This document shows positions 1-12,200 of a DNA stretch of 64,000 bases, piece by piece. This stretch comes from Rebecca billardiae RCC1528. Its lineage: Eukaryota; Haptophyta. The notes below the pieces were generated by a model, which saw only the letters and a program-made list of their open reading frames with translations, ran no database searches and was not told where the DNA came from. The position numbers and the translations under genes are program-made. The DNA is taken from positions 992,001-1,056,000 of the forward strand of contig OZ251246.1 in NCBI GenBank assembly GCA_965240325.2. The letters are read 5' to 3'. Numbering within the stretch: position 1 is the first letter of the stretch; every line of letters begins with the position of its first letter.

Positions 1-3000
1 GAAGGACAGCCCAAGCTCCGAGCCCGCCGCGCGCTGTAGAGCGTGCGCCGCCGCCGCGGCGGTCGTCGGCTCGTCGGCCGCGCCCGGCGCGGTGGGCAGT
101 GCGGCGGCGAGCTGCGGCAGCGCGAGCACCGCCGCCTCGACGAAGCGCCGGTCCTTCTCCGCCAGCGCGCGCAGCGCGCGGCGCAGCCCCTCGATGTGCC
201 GCGTCGCGCGCTGCAGCGGCGTCGCGTCCGCCGCGGCCGCGTACGCCGCGAGCTGCTCCTCCAGCAGATGCAGCATCTCAAGCCCGCCGCCGCCGTCGTG
301 CGCTGCCGCGAAGCTGGCCAGGTCGTCGGAGAGGCGCGCGATCATGCCGCGGCCGACGCGCGTGCGCGCGAGCGGCTGCGCCGAGAGGTCGAACGGCAGG
401 CGCGACGGCGTCGTGCCCGCCGGCTTGGCCGGCCGTCGGCCGACGTACGTGGCCAGCCCGATCGGCGCGAGCGGCAGCGTGGAGAAGGCGCGGGCGTCCG
501 CCTCGGAGACCGCGAGCGTGGCGGCGTGGACGGAGCCCGACGCGATGGAGGAGGCGGGCTGCACCGCGCGCAGCGTGGCGAGCGGGGGCTCCGAGCCCGC
601 CGTCGCCAGCTCGGCGGCGAGCGTCGTCGGCGCGAGCCAGCGCCGCTCGCGCGCCGAGAGCGGAGGCGGCGCGCCGTCGAGCAGGTCGGCAGCCGAGCCG
701 CCGCCGCCGCCGGCCGCGCCGGCCGTGCCGCCGCCCACGCGCGCGAGCGCCGCGAGCGTCGCGGCGGAGACGCGCACCGAGTCCGGCGGCGAGTAGAGCG
801 AGGGCACCTGCGGCCAGTGCAGCTGGCCCGACTTGGTCGAGAGCGCGCCGCGCACCTGGCGCGCGCGCGGCGCGTGCGCGCAGAGAGGGGCGGGCAGGCG
901 CGGGCGCGCGCGCAGCGCGGTCGGCGGCGGCGTCGGCGTCGGCGTCGGCGGCGCGGCACGGCGTCGCGTGCGCGGTCGGCGCGCGCGGCGGCGGCGCGGC
1001 GGCCCACCTGCGCGAGCAGGTCCTTCACGATGTCCTGCCCCTTGAAGATGGTCGAGATCTTGAACTTGCGCGTGTCCTCGAACCTCGGCATGGTGGGCGC
1101 CACGTGCGGGTTGGCCGCCAGCACTCGCAGGATGGAGATGAGCGCGCCCTCCTTGTTGGTCTCGGCGGGCGGGAGCATGCGGAGGAGGGCGCAGCCCCAC
1201 GCGTACCCCGTGTCCGTCGGCAGCACGCGCAGCGCGAGCGAGCCCGTCATCAGCTCGTACAGGAAGAGGAAGCCCAGCGAGTCGCGCCCGCCGCCCAGCT
1301 CGAGCCCGTGAGCCAGCCAGCGGCGCAGCGCGCCCACCGCGGCGCTGCCCTCGAGCGAGTCGGGCTCGGGGCGGGTGTACGAGAGCGTGCCGAAGCCGGA
1401 GGCCCAGGAGGACTTCTCGGCGAGCAGGCAGGTGCGGTCGACCACCAGGTCGAACGCGCTCGAGACGCTCGCGCCCGCCTCGGGCTGCGCGGGCGGGCGC
1501 ACGCGCACGGCAAACGAGCGTGCGCCGTGCCCCGCCGCCGCGCCCGCCGTGAGCGCTCGCAGCAGCGCGAGTCGGTTGCCGATCTCGGTGGGGACGGAGG
1601 CGCCGGCGGCCTGCCGCGCGTACCGCTCGAGCAGCCGCGTCTCCTCCAGCGGCGACAGCCGGCACGCCGCCGAGAGCAGCGAGTGCTGCACCACGTACGG
1701 CTCGAGATCCAATCTCGTGTCCCACGGAAACGCCACGCCCGCCGCGCTGCCGCCCAGCCACTCGCCCAGCCGCAGCCGGACGGCGCGGAGGTCGGGCGGG
1801 CAGGTGGGCGTGGGCGCGAGCAGCCGGCAGAGGCGCGCGAAGAGCTGCGACGCGTCGGCGCCGTACGGCGTGTCGTCGCCGCACGCGGGCACCAGCTCCA
1901 CCGCGCGCGTGTACTCCGCGCGCAGCAGCCGCACGGTGAGCAAGTAGAGCGCCGCTGCGGCCGAGGGCGGGGTGAGCATCGCGCGCGACGGGTGGACGGA
2001 GAAGAGGAAGGAGGACGAGGCGGGGCCGAGGTTGGACACCCACGCGGAGCCGCCGGGGACGAAGGTGCACAGCGGCGCGGAGGCGGGCGCGGCGTGCGGC
2101 CGCGCCACGGGCACCATCGCCCCCGACACCAGCGCCGCCAACCGCCCCTCCGAAGACTCAAGCAGCACATGCGGTACGCCCGCGAGCAGCCGAGCGACGC
2201 GCGCGCACCGCGTCGCGCTCGCGTTCGCGCCCGAGATGAACATGCCCGTGTGCTCGTCGGACCAGAGGCGCATGCGCCCGGCCGCGCCGCCGCCGCCGCC
2301 GCCCTCGTCCGCGCCGCCCGCCGCCGCCGCGCGCGCGCGGAACCGCAGCCGCAGCCTCGGCAGCTCGACCATCTCAGCGCGCGCCGCGTCGGCTGCCGCC
2401 CCCACCGGCGCAGACGTCCAGAGGAGGACGTGGGAGAGGGCCTCGAGCGGGGCGAGGGCGAGGGCGAGGGCGCCGGCGGGCGTCTGCGGCGAGGCGGTGA
2501 GCGTGTGCAGCAGCGTGAGCGTCGGCCGCCCCTCGTCCACCTCCGCGCGCAGCAGGTCCGCTCCTTTGAGCGGCACGCGCTGCACGAGCGCGCGCGGCCC
2601 GGCGCCGACCGCGCACGCGGCCGCCTCGTCCGCGCCGCCGCCGCCGCCGCCGCCGCCGCCGGTCGCGCAGCCGGCGGCGAGCGTGACGCGCAGGATGTGC
2701 ACGTCGTCCGCCGCCTCGGCCTCCGCCTCCGCCGCCGCCGCGATCGCGGCGGCCGCCGCGTTTGCGTTTGCCGTCGCCTGGTCGACCGCCGCGGCGGCGG
2801 CGCCGCCCTCCTTGCCGCCGCCGCCGCCGCCGCCGCCGCCCTTGGCGCCGCCGCCGAGCATGGCGCGCGCGCCCAGCGCGGTCGCGCCGGCGGCGCTCGG
2901 CTTGCGCGGCTTGCGCGGGTAGCCCACCAGGTCGAAGCTCCTCGCCGTGCGCCAGAACACGTAGCGCGTGAGCAGCCCGTCCGGCAGCACGCCGCGCAGC

Positions 3001-4023
3001 AGCTCGGGCGGTACGTACTCCTGCACGCCACACGCGGCGCTCAGCTCGCGGACGATGACGAGGGAGGCGGCGGGCGGCGGCGGCGCGGGCGCGCGGCGTG
3101 GCGAGGAGGGGCCGAGGTCGGCGAGGCACCACTGCGCGGAGGACGACCACACCAGCTGGCGGTACGTCCGCCGGCCGTGCGAGACGAGGTCGAAGGCCAT
3201 CACGACACGCGTCGCGCGCACCAGCAGCGCCTCGCGCACAGCTGTCTTCACGCCGCCGCCGCCGCCGCCGAGCGCGGAGCCCTCCGAGGGCGCGGTGGGC
3301 AGCTCGATGGCGAGGATGGCGTACGGCGCGGCGGACGTGTCCGCCGGCGGCAGCGTCACCACCGCGCCCGGCGGCGCGATCGCCTCGCGCGCGCGCTCGA
3401 ACGCCGTGTGCACCCAGCCCTCCGACGAGCGTAGCCCTCGCGGGTACGCGCGCCCGCGCCCGTCGAAGGGCGCGGGCGGCGGCGTGCGCGAGGGCGCGTG
3501 GTAGCGGATGTCGTGCCGCAGCCCCGGCAGCCGCACCCAGCGCGCGGTGGCCGAGGTGGCCACCTCGATGCACTGGATCACCTCGTCGGTCGGCATCCGT
3601 CCCATCGCGTCCTGCAGATGCGGGTGGCCGCGGATGTACGGCGGCAGCGGCGAGAGGTGGTGTCTCTGAAGCGTGAGCTGGCCCAGCTGCACGTTGATCT
3701 CGGTGCGCACGTCGCGCTCGGCCGCGCGGCGCAGCCACGAGGCGTACGACTCGCCCGGCTCGGGCGTGGGCTCGTCGAGCAGCGGCGACTCCGCCTTGGG
3801 CACGAAGCGGCCCGCGCCGCCCGGCCCGCGCAGGCACGCCCAGTCGCGCGGCTCCAGCTTGATGGCGAGGGCGCTCGCGGCCGCGGTGTTGGCGCGGCCG
3901 ACGTTGGCCACGGTCGCCTCCATGATGCGCCCCGCCTCGGCGGGGTGCGCGCTCAGCCACGCGAGCACGCCGTTGCGCTGCGCCTGGAAGAGCGCCATCA
4001 GCTCGGTGACTGGGACGCCGAGC

Positions 4024-4088
<65 letters not shown>

Positions 4089-7000
4089 GGCGCCGCCGCC
4101 CGCCGAGCCCTCGGCGTCGACGGCGTGGCGGCGCGAGACGCGCGCCGCGCCCGCGCCGTCCGCGCCCGCCGCCGCGCCGCCGCCAGCCCCGCCGAACGGC
4201 GCGGCGCCGCCCACGTCGAGCCCGAACTCATGGTTACTCATCAAAAAGACCTGCGCTGTCACGAGCGTCTTCACGCACCCAAAGTCGAGCGAGTCCGGGC
4301 CGGTGGTCCGGTGCACGATGGCCAGGTGCGCGTGCAGCATGCAGCACGTGCGCTGGTCGGCGTCCTTGAAGGCGCGCGTGAGCCAGCCGCTGAGCATCGG
4401 CACGACGGAGCTCCGGATCGCCTCGCGCAGCGCGGCCGTGCGCTCGCGCAGCACGCCGAGCGTGCGCGCATCCGGCACGTGCACAAACGCCGCGCGCCCC
4501 GCCGTGCCGTCGCCGCCGCACGCGTCCAGCGCCACGGCTGCGTACGACTCGACGCGCACGGCCAGGCGCACGACGTACAGCGCGGCGCCCACGTGCGCGG
4601 CGGTGTGGTGCCCCGTGTCCAGCTCGGTGACCAGCGTGAGCAGCGTCAGCAGCGGCGCGAGCGTGCCTTCCGGGCAGTGCAGCAGCTCGTTGAACAGGAG
4701 ACCGGCCGGCGTGGCGAGGTGCGCGCGCGCCGCGGCGATCGCGGCGGAGGCGGCGCCGCGCGCCGCGGCCGCGCCCTCGGCGCCGCCGCCGCCGCGCGCC
4801 TCCTTGGCCGACGGCAGCTGCACCGGCGGCGGGATCAGCTCGGGCAGCGGCCGCGCCGATCCCTCCTGCCACAGCCCGGGCTCGAAGAGCGCGCCGTCCA
4901 GCGCGCCCTGCAGCTCGTCGACCCCCAGCGAGAGCACGCGCTCCGCGTGCGCGAAGAAGCTGCGCTCGGCGGCACGGCGGGCGGGGCGGAGGCGGGGAGG
5001 GGGGCGGCGCCACGGGCGGGGCGGGTCGGGCGCCGAGCGCGCGCGGCGCGGGGGCGGCGGCGGCGGCGGCGGCGCTCGCGCGCCGCGCGCGCGCGCGCGC
5101 GCCGCACCGCAGCAGCAGCGGCAGCCGCAGGTACGGCGCCGTGAGGTAGCACAGCAGCAGCTCGACCTCGCGCGCGCGCAGCAGCCCGCCGCACTCCGGA
5201 AGCGCCTTCAGCCCGAGCACGTCGTCCTCCGACTGGACGAGCTGGCCACACAGCGTCGACGGGTCCGCTCCCGAGGGTGGAGCGCGCGGCTTCGCCAGGC
5301 CGAGGAAATGCGCCACGCGCCCGAGCATCGACGACGAGCCCGACGCGCCGCCCGCCGCGGCGCGCTCCTCCGCGTCGCGCGAGGCCTGCGTGCGCGCGCG
5401 CGCGCGAGTTGAGAGCGCGAGCGTGCGGCCGCCGCGGCCGCACGCGCCGGGCGCGCGCGCAGGGCGCGCCCATCGCCCTCGGCGCGGAGGCGGGATCGCG
5501 CGCGCGCGCGCGCGCGCGCGGTGGGGGTGCGCCGAGGCGCACCTTCGCCATCTCCGCGCAGTCGAGCGCGCGCCGGAAGCCCGACACCTCGAGCGCGTGC
5601 GCCGTCGCCGGCGCGGTCGCCGCGCCGGACGAGCCGCCCGCGGGCGCGCGCACGCTCCAGCGCAGTAGCGCGTCCGCGGGCGACCACGCGCGCACCTCGG
5701 GCAGGCTGTCGGACGTCGGCACCATGAGCAGCTTGAGGAAGAAGACGATGTCGCGGCACAGCGCGAGCTCCGGGTAGTTGCGCACCAGCGCGGGCCGCTC
5801 GCCCGTCAGGTAGCCGGGCAGCACGTCGCCGCCGCGCGGGAAGCCCGCGGCCAGGCACAGCTGGTCGAGCAGCGCCGCGTCCCCGGCGCACACGCGCATT
5901 CGGTCCTCGAGCTGCAGGATGGTGTTCTGCGGCGGGACGACGTGGTCGCGCAGCGCGGCGAAGTAGCGCAGCACGCGCGCGCGGCACAGCGTCAGCTGCG
6001 GCGAGCTCAGCTCGAGGTTCTCCGACTCGATCGCGTAGCGCCCCAGCTCGAAGCCGAACGGCGCGGTCGGCCCGCCCGCCACGCCGGCGTAGTGCGTGCA
6101 GAACAGCGATGGTGTGTCGTGCACGCGCGCGCGGAGGACGGCGTCGGCGATGGCGGCGATGCACGCCATCGTGGTGAGGCGCTCGCCGTCGAACGAGCGC
6201 GTCACCTTGAGCGAGAAGCACGCGCACGCGTAGTGCTCGCACGCCAGCTGCAGCAGCCGCAGCAGCTGCGACTGCACCGCGCCGCGCATCACGCCCGCCG
6301 ACCAGAAACAGCCCGGCGCGGGCGCGCCGCCGCGCGCGGGCGGGAGCGGCAGCGGGAGGACGCGCGTGAAGAGGTGGCCGATCAGCGCCGCGCGCCGCGC
6401 GTACGTGTGCTGCACCGCCGCCTGCTGGTTCGCCAGCAGGTTGCACAGGTGCACCGCGTCGTGCAGCGCGGCCGCGGCGGCATCAAACGTGGAGACGGAA
6501 TCTGGTACCCTCGAGAGGTCGACTGGCAGCAGGATGGGGGCGTCGGTGGCCTTGCCGCCGTCGGCCTCGGCGGCGGGCGGCTCGCGCAGCCGCTCGAGCA
6601 GCGGGTGCGCGCACGCGCCGCCGCGCGCCGCCGCCAGGTCGATCTCGTCCATCGACGGCCGCTGCAGATGCTCGGGCTCGTCGTCCGACGCCGAGATTGA
6701 ATCTGCCGAGAGCGCGCCGCCGCCGCCGCCGCCGGTGCCGCCGCCGTCCGAGCCGCCGAGGCTGTCGGCGAAGGCGGCCTCCGCGGAGCCGCCGCCGCCG
6801 CCTGCCTGCCCCCCCTCCGCCCCGCCGCCGCCGCCGCCGCCGCCGGGCAGCGCGCCCACCGCCGCGTCGAGCCCGATGGCGGACGCCACGTCGTCCGCCT
6901 CCGCGGGCAGCGCTCCCAGCAGCGAGACGACCGTCTCGTGCACGGCGAGGAGCTGGGAGGAGGGCGGCGCCGCGCCGTGCGGGGCGGCGCTGTGCACGTC

Positions 7001-8365
7001 GCCCAGCGCGCGGCACGTCGCGTGCGCCGCGGCGCGCAGCACCGCCGCGTCCGCCGCGGTGAGCACGCCGCCCGCGCCCGCGCCGCCCGGCGCGGCGCTC
7101 AGCCGCCGCTGCAGTCCTCCCAGCAGCCCGCCGCCGCCGCCGCCGCCGCCGTGCACGCCGAGGCGGTCGGCGTGCGTCTCGAGCTGCGCCTTCGCGGCCA
7201 TGAGCAGCGCCCACCGCCCCAGCGCCGCCGCGTGCGCCGCCTCGTGCGCCGCCAGCCCGTGCGCGCGCAGCAGCGCCACCGCCGTCTCCTCTGCGAGCGC
7301 GGCGCGGCTCGCCGGCCGCGGCGGGCGGCGCGCCGGCTCGAGCGGAAGCTCCAAGTCTGTGCGCCAGTCGGCGTCGGCGGGGTTGACGTTCGCGAGCGCG
7401 GGGCGCTCGTTCGCGAAGGGCAGCAGCACCGCGTACACGTCGCGCGGCCCCAGCCGCCCCTCGGGCATCAGCAGCAGCCGGTAGAGCAGCACCCAGAACG
7501 GAGACTCCACCAGCCGAGCGCGAGGCACGCCGCGCTGCCGCAGCGCGGGCGCGTACTGCGTGCGGCCGGAGGAGGGGTCGACGGAGAGGCCGTGGTACTC
7601 GCGGCCGCGCTCGGTGTTCACCGTCGTCAGCGTGAACGAGCCGTCGTGCTCGTACGTCACCACGTGCACCAGCAGCTGCAGGCCGACGGCGCCCGCGGCC
7701 GCGCCGCCGGCCGCGCCGTCCGCGCCGCCACCCTCGGGCGGCGCCCACCAGCCTCCCGGGACCGCGAGCGACTCGCCCTGGCGCAGCCCGTTGAGCCGGC
7801 TCACCACGTCGGCGACGAAGGAGAGGAACGCCGAGTCGTCCTTCCGCGCGCCGAGCAGCGTGCGCAGCAGCGACGACAGCCCGCCCAGCGCGTCGGCCGC
7901 GCGCGCGAGCTCGAGCGAGCCCGCCTCGGCGTGCAGTGCGAGCAGAGCGCCACGCTGCAGCTCGCACGCGCCGCGCAGCGCCTCGACCTCCTCCTCCGCG
8001 CTGCTCGGCGGGCGCTCGGGCGCGCCGTCGACGCCCGCCGGGCCGAACGGCTTCGCCCCGCCGCTCGCCGACGCGTAGAACCCGCAGAACGACGGCTGCC
8101 GCCAGAGATAGGCGCTGCCGGACGCGGCGGCCGCACGCGAGGCGGCGCCCATCGCGCGCACGCGCCGCAGCGCGTCGCCCGCGGACGAGGCGCCGCCCGC
8201 CCAGCCGCCGCCGCCGCCGCCGCCGCCGCCGAACGCGGCGTGCTGCTGCGCCGGCTGCGCGTACGAGCTCGACGCCGCGGGCTGCAGGCTGTCCGCGAAC
8301 GCGCTCAGCTGCTGCTGCGGCGGCGGCTGCTGCTGCGGCTGCGGCCGCGGCTGCGGCTGCGGCTG

Positions 8366-8398
<33 letters not shown>

Positions 8399-9028
8399 GA
8401 AGGCATCAAAGCCGGCGAACGAGCCGCCGCCGCCGCCGACAGTGCCACCGGCAGAGCCCAGCTGCTTCGCCGGCTCGGGGAACGCCGCGAACGAGCCGCC
8501 GCCCAGCTGCGGCGGCGGCTGCGGCAGTGACTGCGCGGCCGTGCGCGCCGCCGCCGCGCCGCCTGCCGCCGCGGCCGACGGCTGCAAGGGCGGGAGGGCG
8601 GGCAGCGGCTGGCGGGCGGGCTGCGCCTGGGGCTGCTGCTGCGGCGCGCGGGCTGACGCGCCCGCTGCCGCCGCCGTCGGCATCAGCGGGCTCTGCCCGC
8701 ACGCGCTGCCGGCGCCCGTCAGGTGCGCGGCGCCGGCCGCGCGCGCCGTGTGCGAGCCGGCGGCGCCGGCCCCCACGGGCGAGGGGGTGGGCGCGGGCGC
8801 GCGCGCGCTGGCGGGCGGTGTCGTCGCGCCCGGCTGCGCCGCGCCGCCCGCGCGCGGCAGCTTGCGCACGTACGAGGACGGGAACCAGCCGGTGCGGCCG
8901 TTCAGCCGGCCGAGTGCCCACGGCTCCTGGTCGCGCAGGACCTCGATGGTGACGCCCGGCTTGAACGGGAGGTGCGTCGAGTCGTTCGAGGCGTACTCGT
9001 ACAGCGTGGTCGCGAGGAGCGTCGACAT
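1..9028 (-). CDS. Giant SH3-domain protein, 3' end outside the window
   Basis: Four exons are visible: 9028-5543, 5385-5108, 4959-1008 and 855-1. The introns (5542-5386, 5107-4960, 1007-856) are GT..AG and keep the frame, so more than 2,850 residues are coded before the gene leaves the window. I start at the ATG at 9028 because an SH3 domain begins at once (residues about 5-60, with ALYDY-like ATTLYEYAS and WFPSSYV). An upstream in-frame ATG at 9190 is possible. Residues about 90-330 are low complexity, including a Pro-Gln dipeptide run at about 8340-8395. Three ordered blocks follow: residues about 400-600, about 800-1280 (spanning exons 1-3, with a conserved-looking YLTAPYLRLPLLLRFFAHAE across the second splice), and most of exon 3. 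Poly-Gly and poly-Ala runs separate them. SH3 domains bind proline-rich peptides. I do not recognise the rest and assign no function. Confidence 0.85.
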
Positions 9029-9262
9029 CGCTCGCCGCCGCGCCGCGCGCACGAGGGGACGGCGGCGGACGCTGCGTTCGGCCAAATCACGCGCAGGCGA
9101 CGACTGCTGGCTGTGCGCCTGCCGCCGCGCTCTCGCGCACGCGGACGGCTGCATCAGCATGGGGGCTGCCGGGCTGGTCTGATTTTCCATTTTCCGATAT
9201 TTTCGCACGCGCGCGGCCGCGGCGAGACCGAGTAACCACTGGCCGTCAAGGACTCGAGGGCC

Positions 9263-12200
9263 ATGGCGGCCGCCCTCTCGCCGACCCGGGCGGCGATGGC
9301 GGCGCGCGGCGCGCGCGCGGCGCAGAGCCCTGTCTCGTTCGCGCCGCAGGACGAGCTCGACGACCTCGTCTTCGCGCGCCAGCAGTCGAGCGCGGCCTCG
9401 CGCGTCGCGGCCGCGTGGAAGGGGCGAACTGTGCGCAGGCGGCAGCCGAAGCGGCGCGTGCCCGTCGCGGCGCTGGTCACCTCGATCCGCGTGTCGAAGG
9501 GGCTGCGCGAGGGCCTCGCCTCCTTCCTCGCGTACGTCGCCTTCATGGCGATCACCGCCGTCTTCGTCTCGTCGCTCTCCGACCAGGACGCCGCGTTCAC
9601 CGTCGAGCGCCAGCTGCTAGACGTGTTTGACTGGCGGCTGCTGCACCCGCGCCGGGAGGACGTGCGCACGGTGGACACGCTGTGGGAGTACATCGGCGCG
9701 CTGCAGCGCGAGCTGTGGGACGGCGTCGACGACGTGCACGACCACGACGACCACGACGACGACGACGGCGCGAACGCCGCCGCGGCGCCGCCTCCGCCGC
9801 CGCCCGCGCCGCCGCCGTGCGCGTGGCTCGCCGAGCTGCCGAGCTCGCCGTGCTCCAACGCGGTGTGCGACCGCTTCTTCGACGAGCCGGCGTACGCGCT
9901 CGGCGGCGCGGACGAGGCGGCGTGCGACGCCGTGATCGACGCGCACTGCGCGCGCGCGCCCTCCGAGCCGATGTGCGCGCTCGTCGCGCGCGCGCGCGCG
10001 CGCGCGGCCGCGGGCTGCCTCTTTGGCGCGGCCGCGCCGACCAACCCGTGTCACAACGCCGTGTGCGCGGGCGTTGAGATCGCCAACGGCACCGTCGGCG
10101 CGCCGAACGGCTCGGCGGCCGCGTCGGCCGCGCCGCCGCTCGGCGCGTGCGCCGCAGTCGTGGCCGCGCACTGCGAGGCGCACCCGACTGAGCCGGGCTG
10201 CACGGAGCTGCCGCCCGCGGCCGGCGCGGCGGCGGCCGACAACAGCAGCGCGGCGGCGCAGGGCGGCGCGGCGCGGCGGGCGCTCGGCGACGCGCTCGGC
10301 GACGCGAGCGGCTTGGGAGCGGGCGTGGCGGCGGCGGCGTCTGCGGAGGGCTACTGGCGCGCGTATCGCGCGCTGCGCGCGCAGCTCCGCACCGACGCGC
10401 CCGCCGCGCCCGCGCCCAGTGCCGCCATCGCTGCCGCCGCCGCCGCCGCAGCGCCGTCACCCTCCGGCGGCGGCGCCGGGTCGTCGTCTGCCGCTGAGCG
10501 GTGGGCGCGGCCGGCCACGCGCGCCACGCGCGGGCGCGTGCTGCGCGCGGGCGCCGAGCCGGACCGCGTGGGCATGGTGGACTCGTCCAACCGCGCGATC
10601 GGCGCGCTGATGGTCTGGCAGGGCCGCTACCCGACGCAGCCGTGCACCAAGTTTCGGCACTACATACGCGAGTGCGTGCGGCCGCGCGGCGGGAGGGGTG
10701 GCGGGGAGAGCGAGGGCTCGGTCGAGCCGTTCGTGGGCCGCGTGTCGGGGCGGGAGTACCGGCCCGGGGTGTACAGCGCGGGGAACGAGAGCAACGCGAC
10801 CGAGCTGCAGACGGCAATGCGGATCCGCTCGGCGCTCGGCGCGGTGCCGCGCATCTCCGGCCGCGCCGTCGCCTCGCTCTGGTTCCTCGCGCTCTCCACG
10901 GGGAACTTTGCGGACGTGGGGCGCGCGGAGGCGGCCGCGCTGCTGGAGGAGAGGCGCGCGGACGGCTGGCTCGGCCACGCGACGGAGGAGGTCATCGTTG
11001 CGCTGGTGCGCGCGCGCCGCGCGCGCCGCGCGGCGGAGGCGGCCTGCTGGCCGGCCGCGCAGCCACGCGTTGCGTGTGCGCGCCCATCCACGGCCTCGCC
11101 CGGACTGGCCCCCCTAACCCTAGCCCTAACCCTATCCACATCCACGGCCTCGCCCGGACTGACCGCCGGGCGCGCGCATGCCATGTGCGCGCGATCGCAC
11201 GCGTGCTGCGCGCGTGCTGCGCGCGTGCTGTGTGCGTGCTGTGCGCGCGCGCGCGTGACTGCCTGCCTGACGCCCGCTCCCAGAACGTGTACAACGGCAA
11301 CCTGCTGCGCTTCGGCACGGTGCGCGCGCACTTCCGCTTCGAGGCGGGCGGCGTGGTGACGCGCACCCTGCAGGTCGCCTCCGTCCCCGCCAACTTTGGG
11401 CTGCAGGAGGTGAGCATCGCGCTCACCGTCGCAGTGCTGGTGCTGCTGAGCGCCGACTCGCTGCTGGTTGGCCGGCGCGTGCTGCTGCGCTGGTTCAGGT
11501 GGCAGGAGTCGCAGGCGCGCGAGTTCGAGGAGGAGAAACAGCGCCACCGCGCGCTGCTGCGCGCCGCGGCGGCGCGGCCCTCGCCCGAGGCGCGCCGCCG
11601 CGCGTTCGCCTCCACCCGCTCGCGTACCGGCACCCGACGCAAGCTGGCGGAGGTGGGCACGCTGCACGGGCACGAGGGCGCGCGCAGGCTGCGCGAGGCG
11701 GACGCCAAGGCGCGCCACCCGGTGTGGCTGGCGATCGAGGTGCTCGCCTCCGCCTCGCAGTGGGCGTACATGTACGTGCTGCTTCTGCTGGACGCGCAGA
11801 CGGCAGAGGCCAGCCTGGCGTTCCACCGCGTCGACGAGACGCTCGCCGACTCGCCGCGCGTGCCGTCCACCGACCTCGGCTTCGTGGCGGACAGCCTCCG
11901 CCTCACGTACAACGTGATGGACGCGGCGACGCTCTCGAACTACCTGGCCGCGGTCGCGAGCGTCACGATGGTGCTGGTGCGCGCGCGCACTGCGCGGGGC
12001 CCCGGTGCTGGTGCGCGCGCACACTGCGGTGCGCACTGCGCAGGGCGGGGCCCGTTGAGTGCGGCAGGCAGGCGGGGACGGGAGCGGGGGGTGGCAGGGG
12101 CGCGGCAGCTCAGCGCTCACCTCCGCGCGCCCGCCCGCGCCATGTCCGCGGTCCGCTGTCCGCGCCGCACGCGCCCGCCCCTCCCTTCCTCGCGACCCGC

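Noticed and set aside
99-3434. Open frame of 1,111 codons on the plus strand
   Set aside because: It is antisense to the SH3 gene and arises because GC-rich codons leave few stops. Its product is almost only Arg/Ala/Gly/Pro, while the minus strand has ordered sequence and clean splice sites.
3498-8530. Several plus-strand frames of 250-580 codons
   Set aside because: Shadows of the minus-strand SH3 gene; Arg/Ala-rich with no domain and no ordered blocks.
11112-11137. A true chromosome end
   Set aside because: Only four imperfect units, inside an intron, with genes on both sides.
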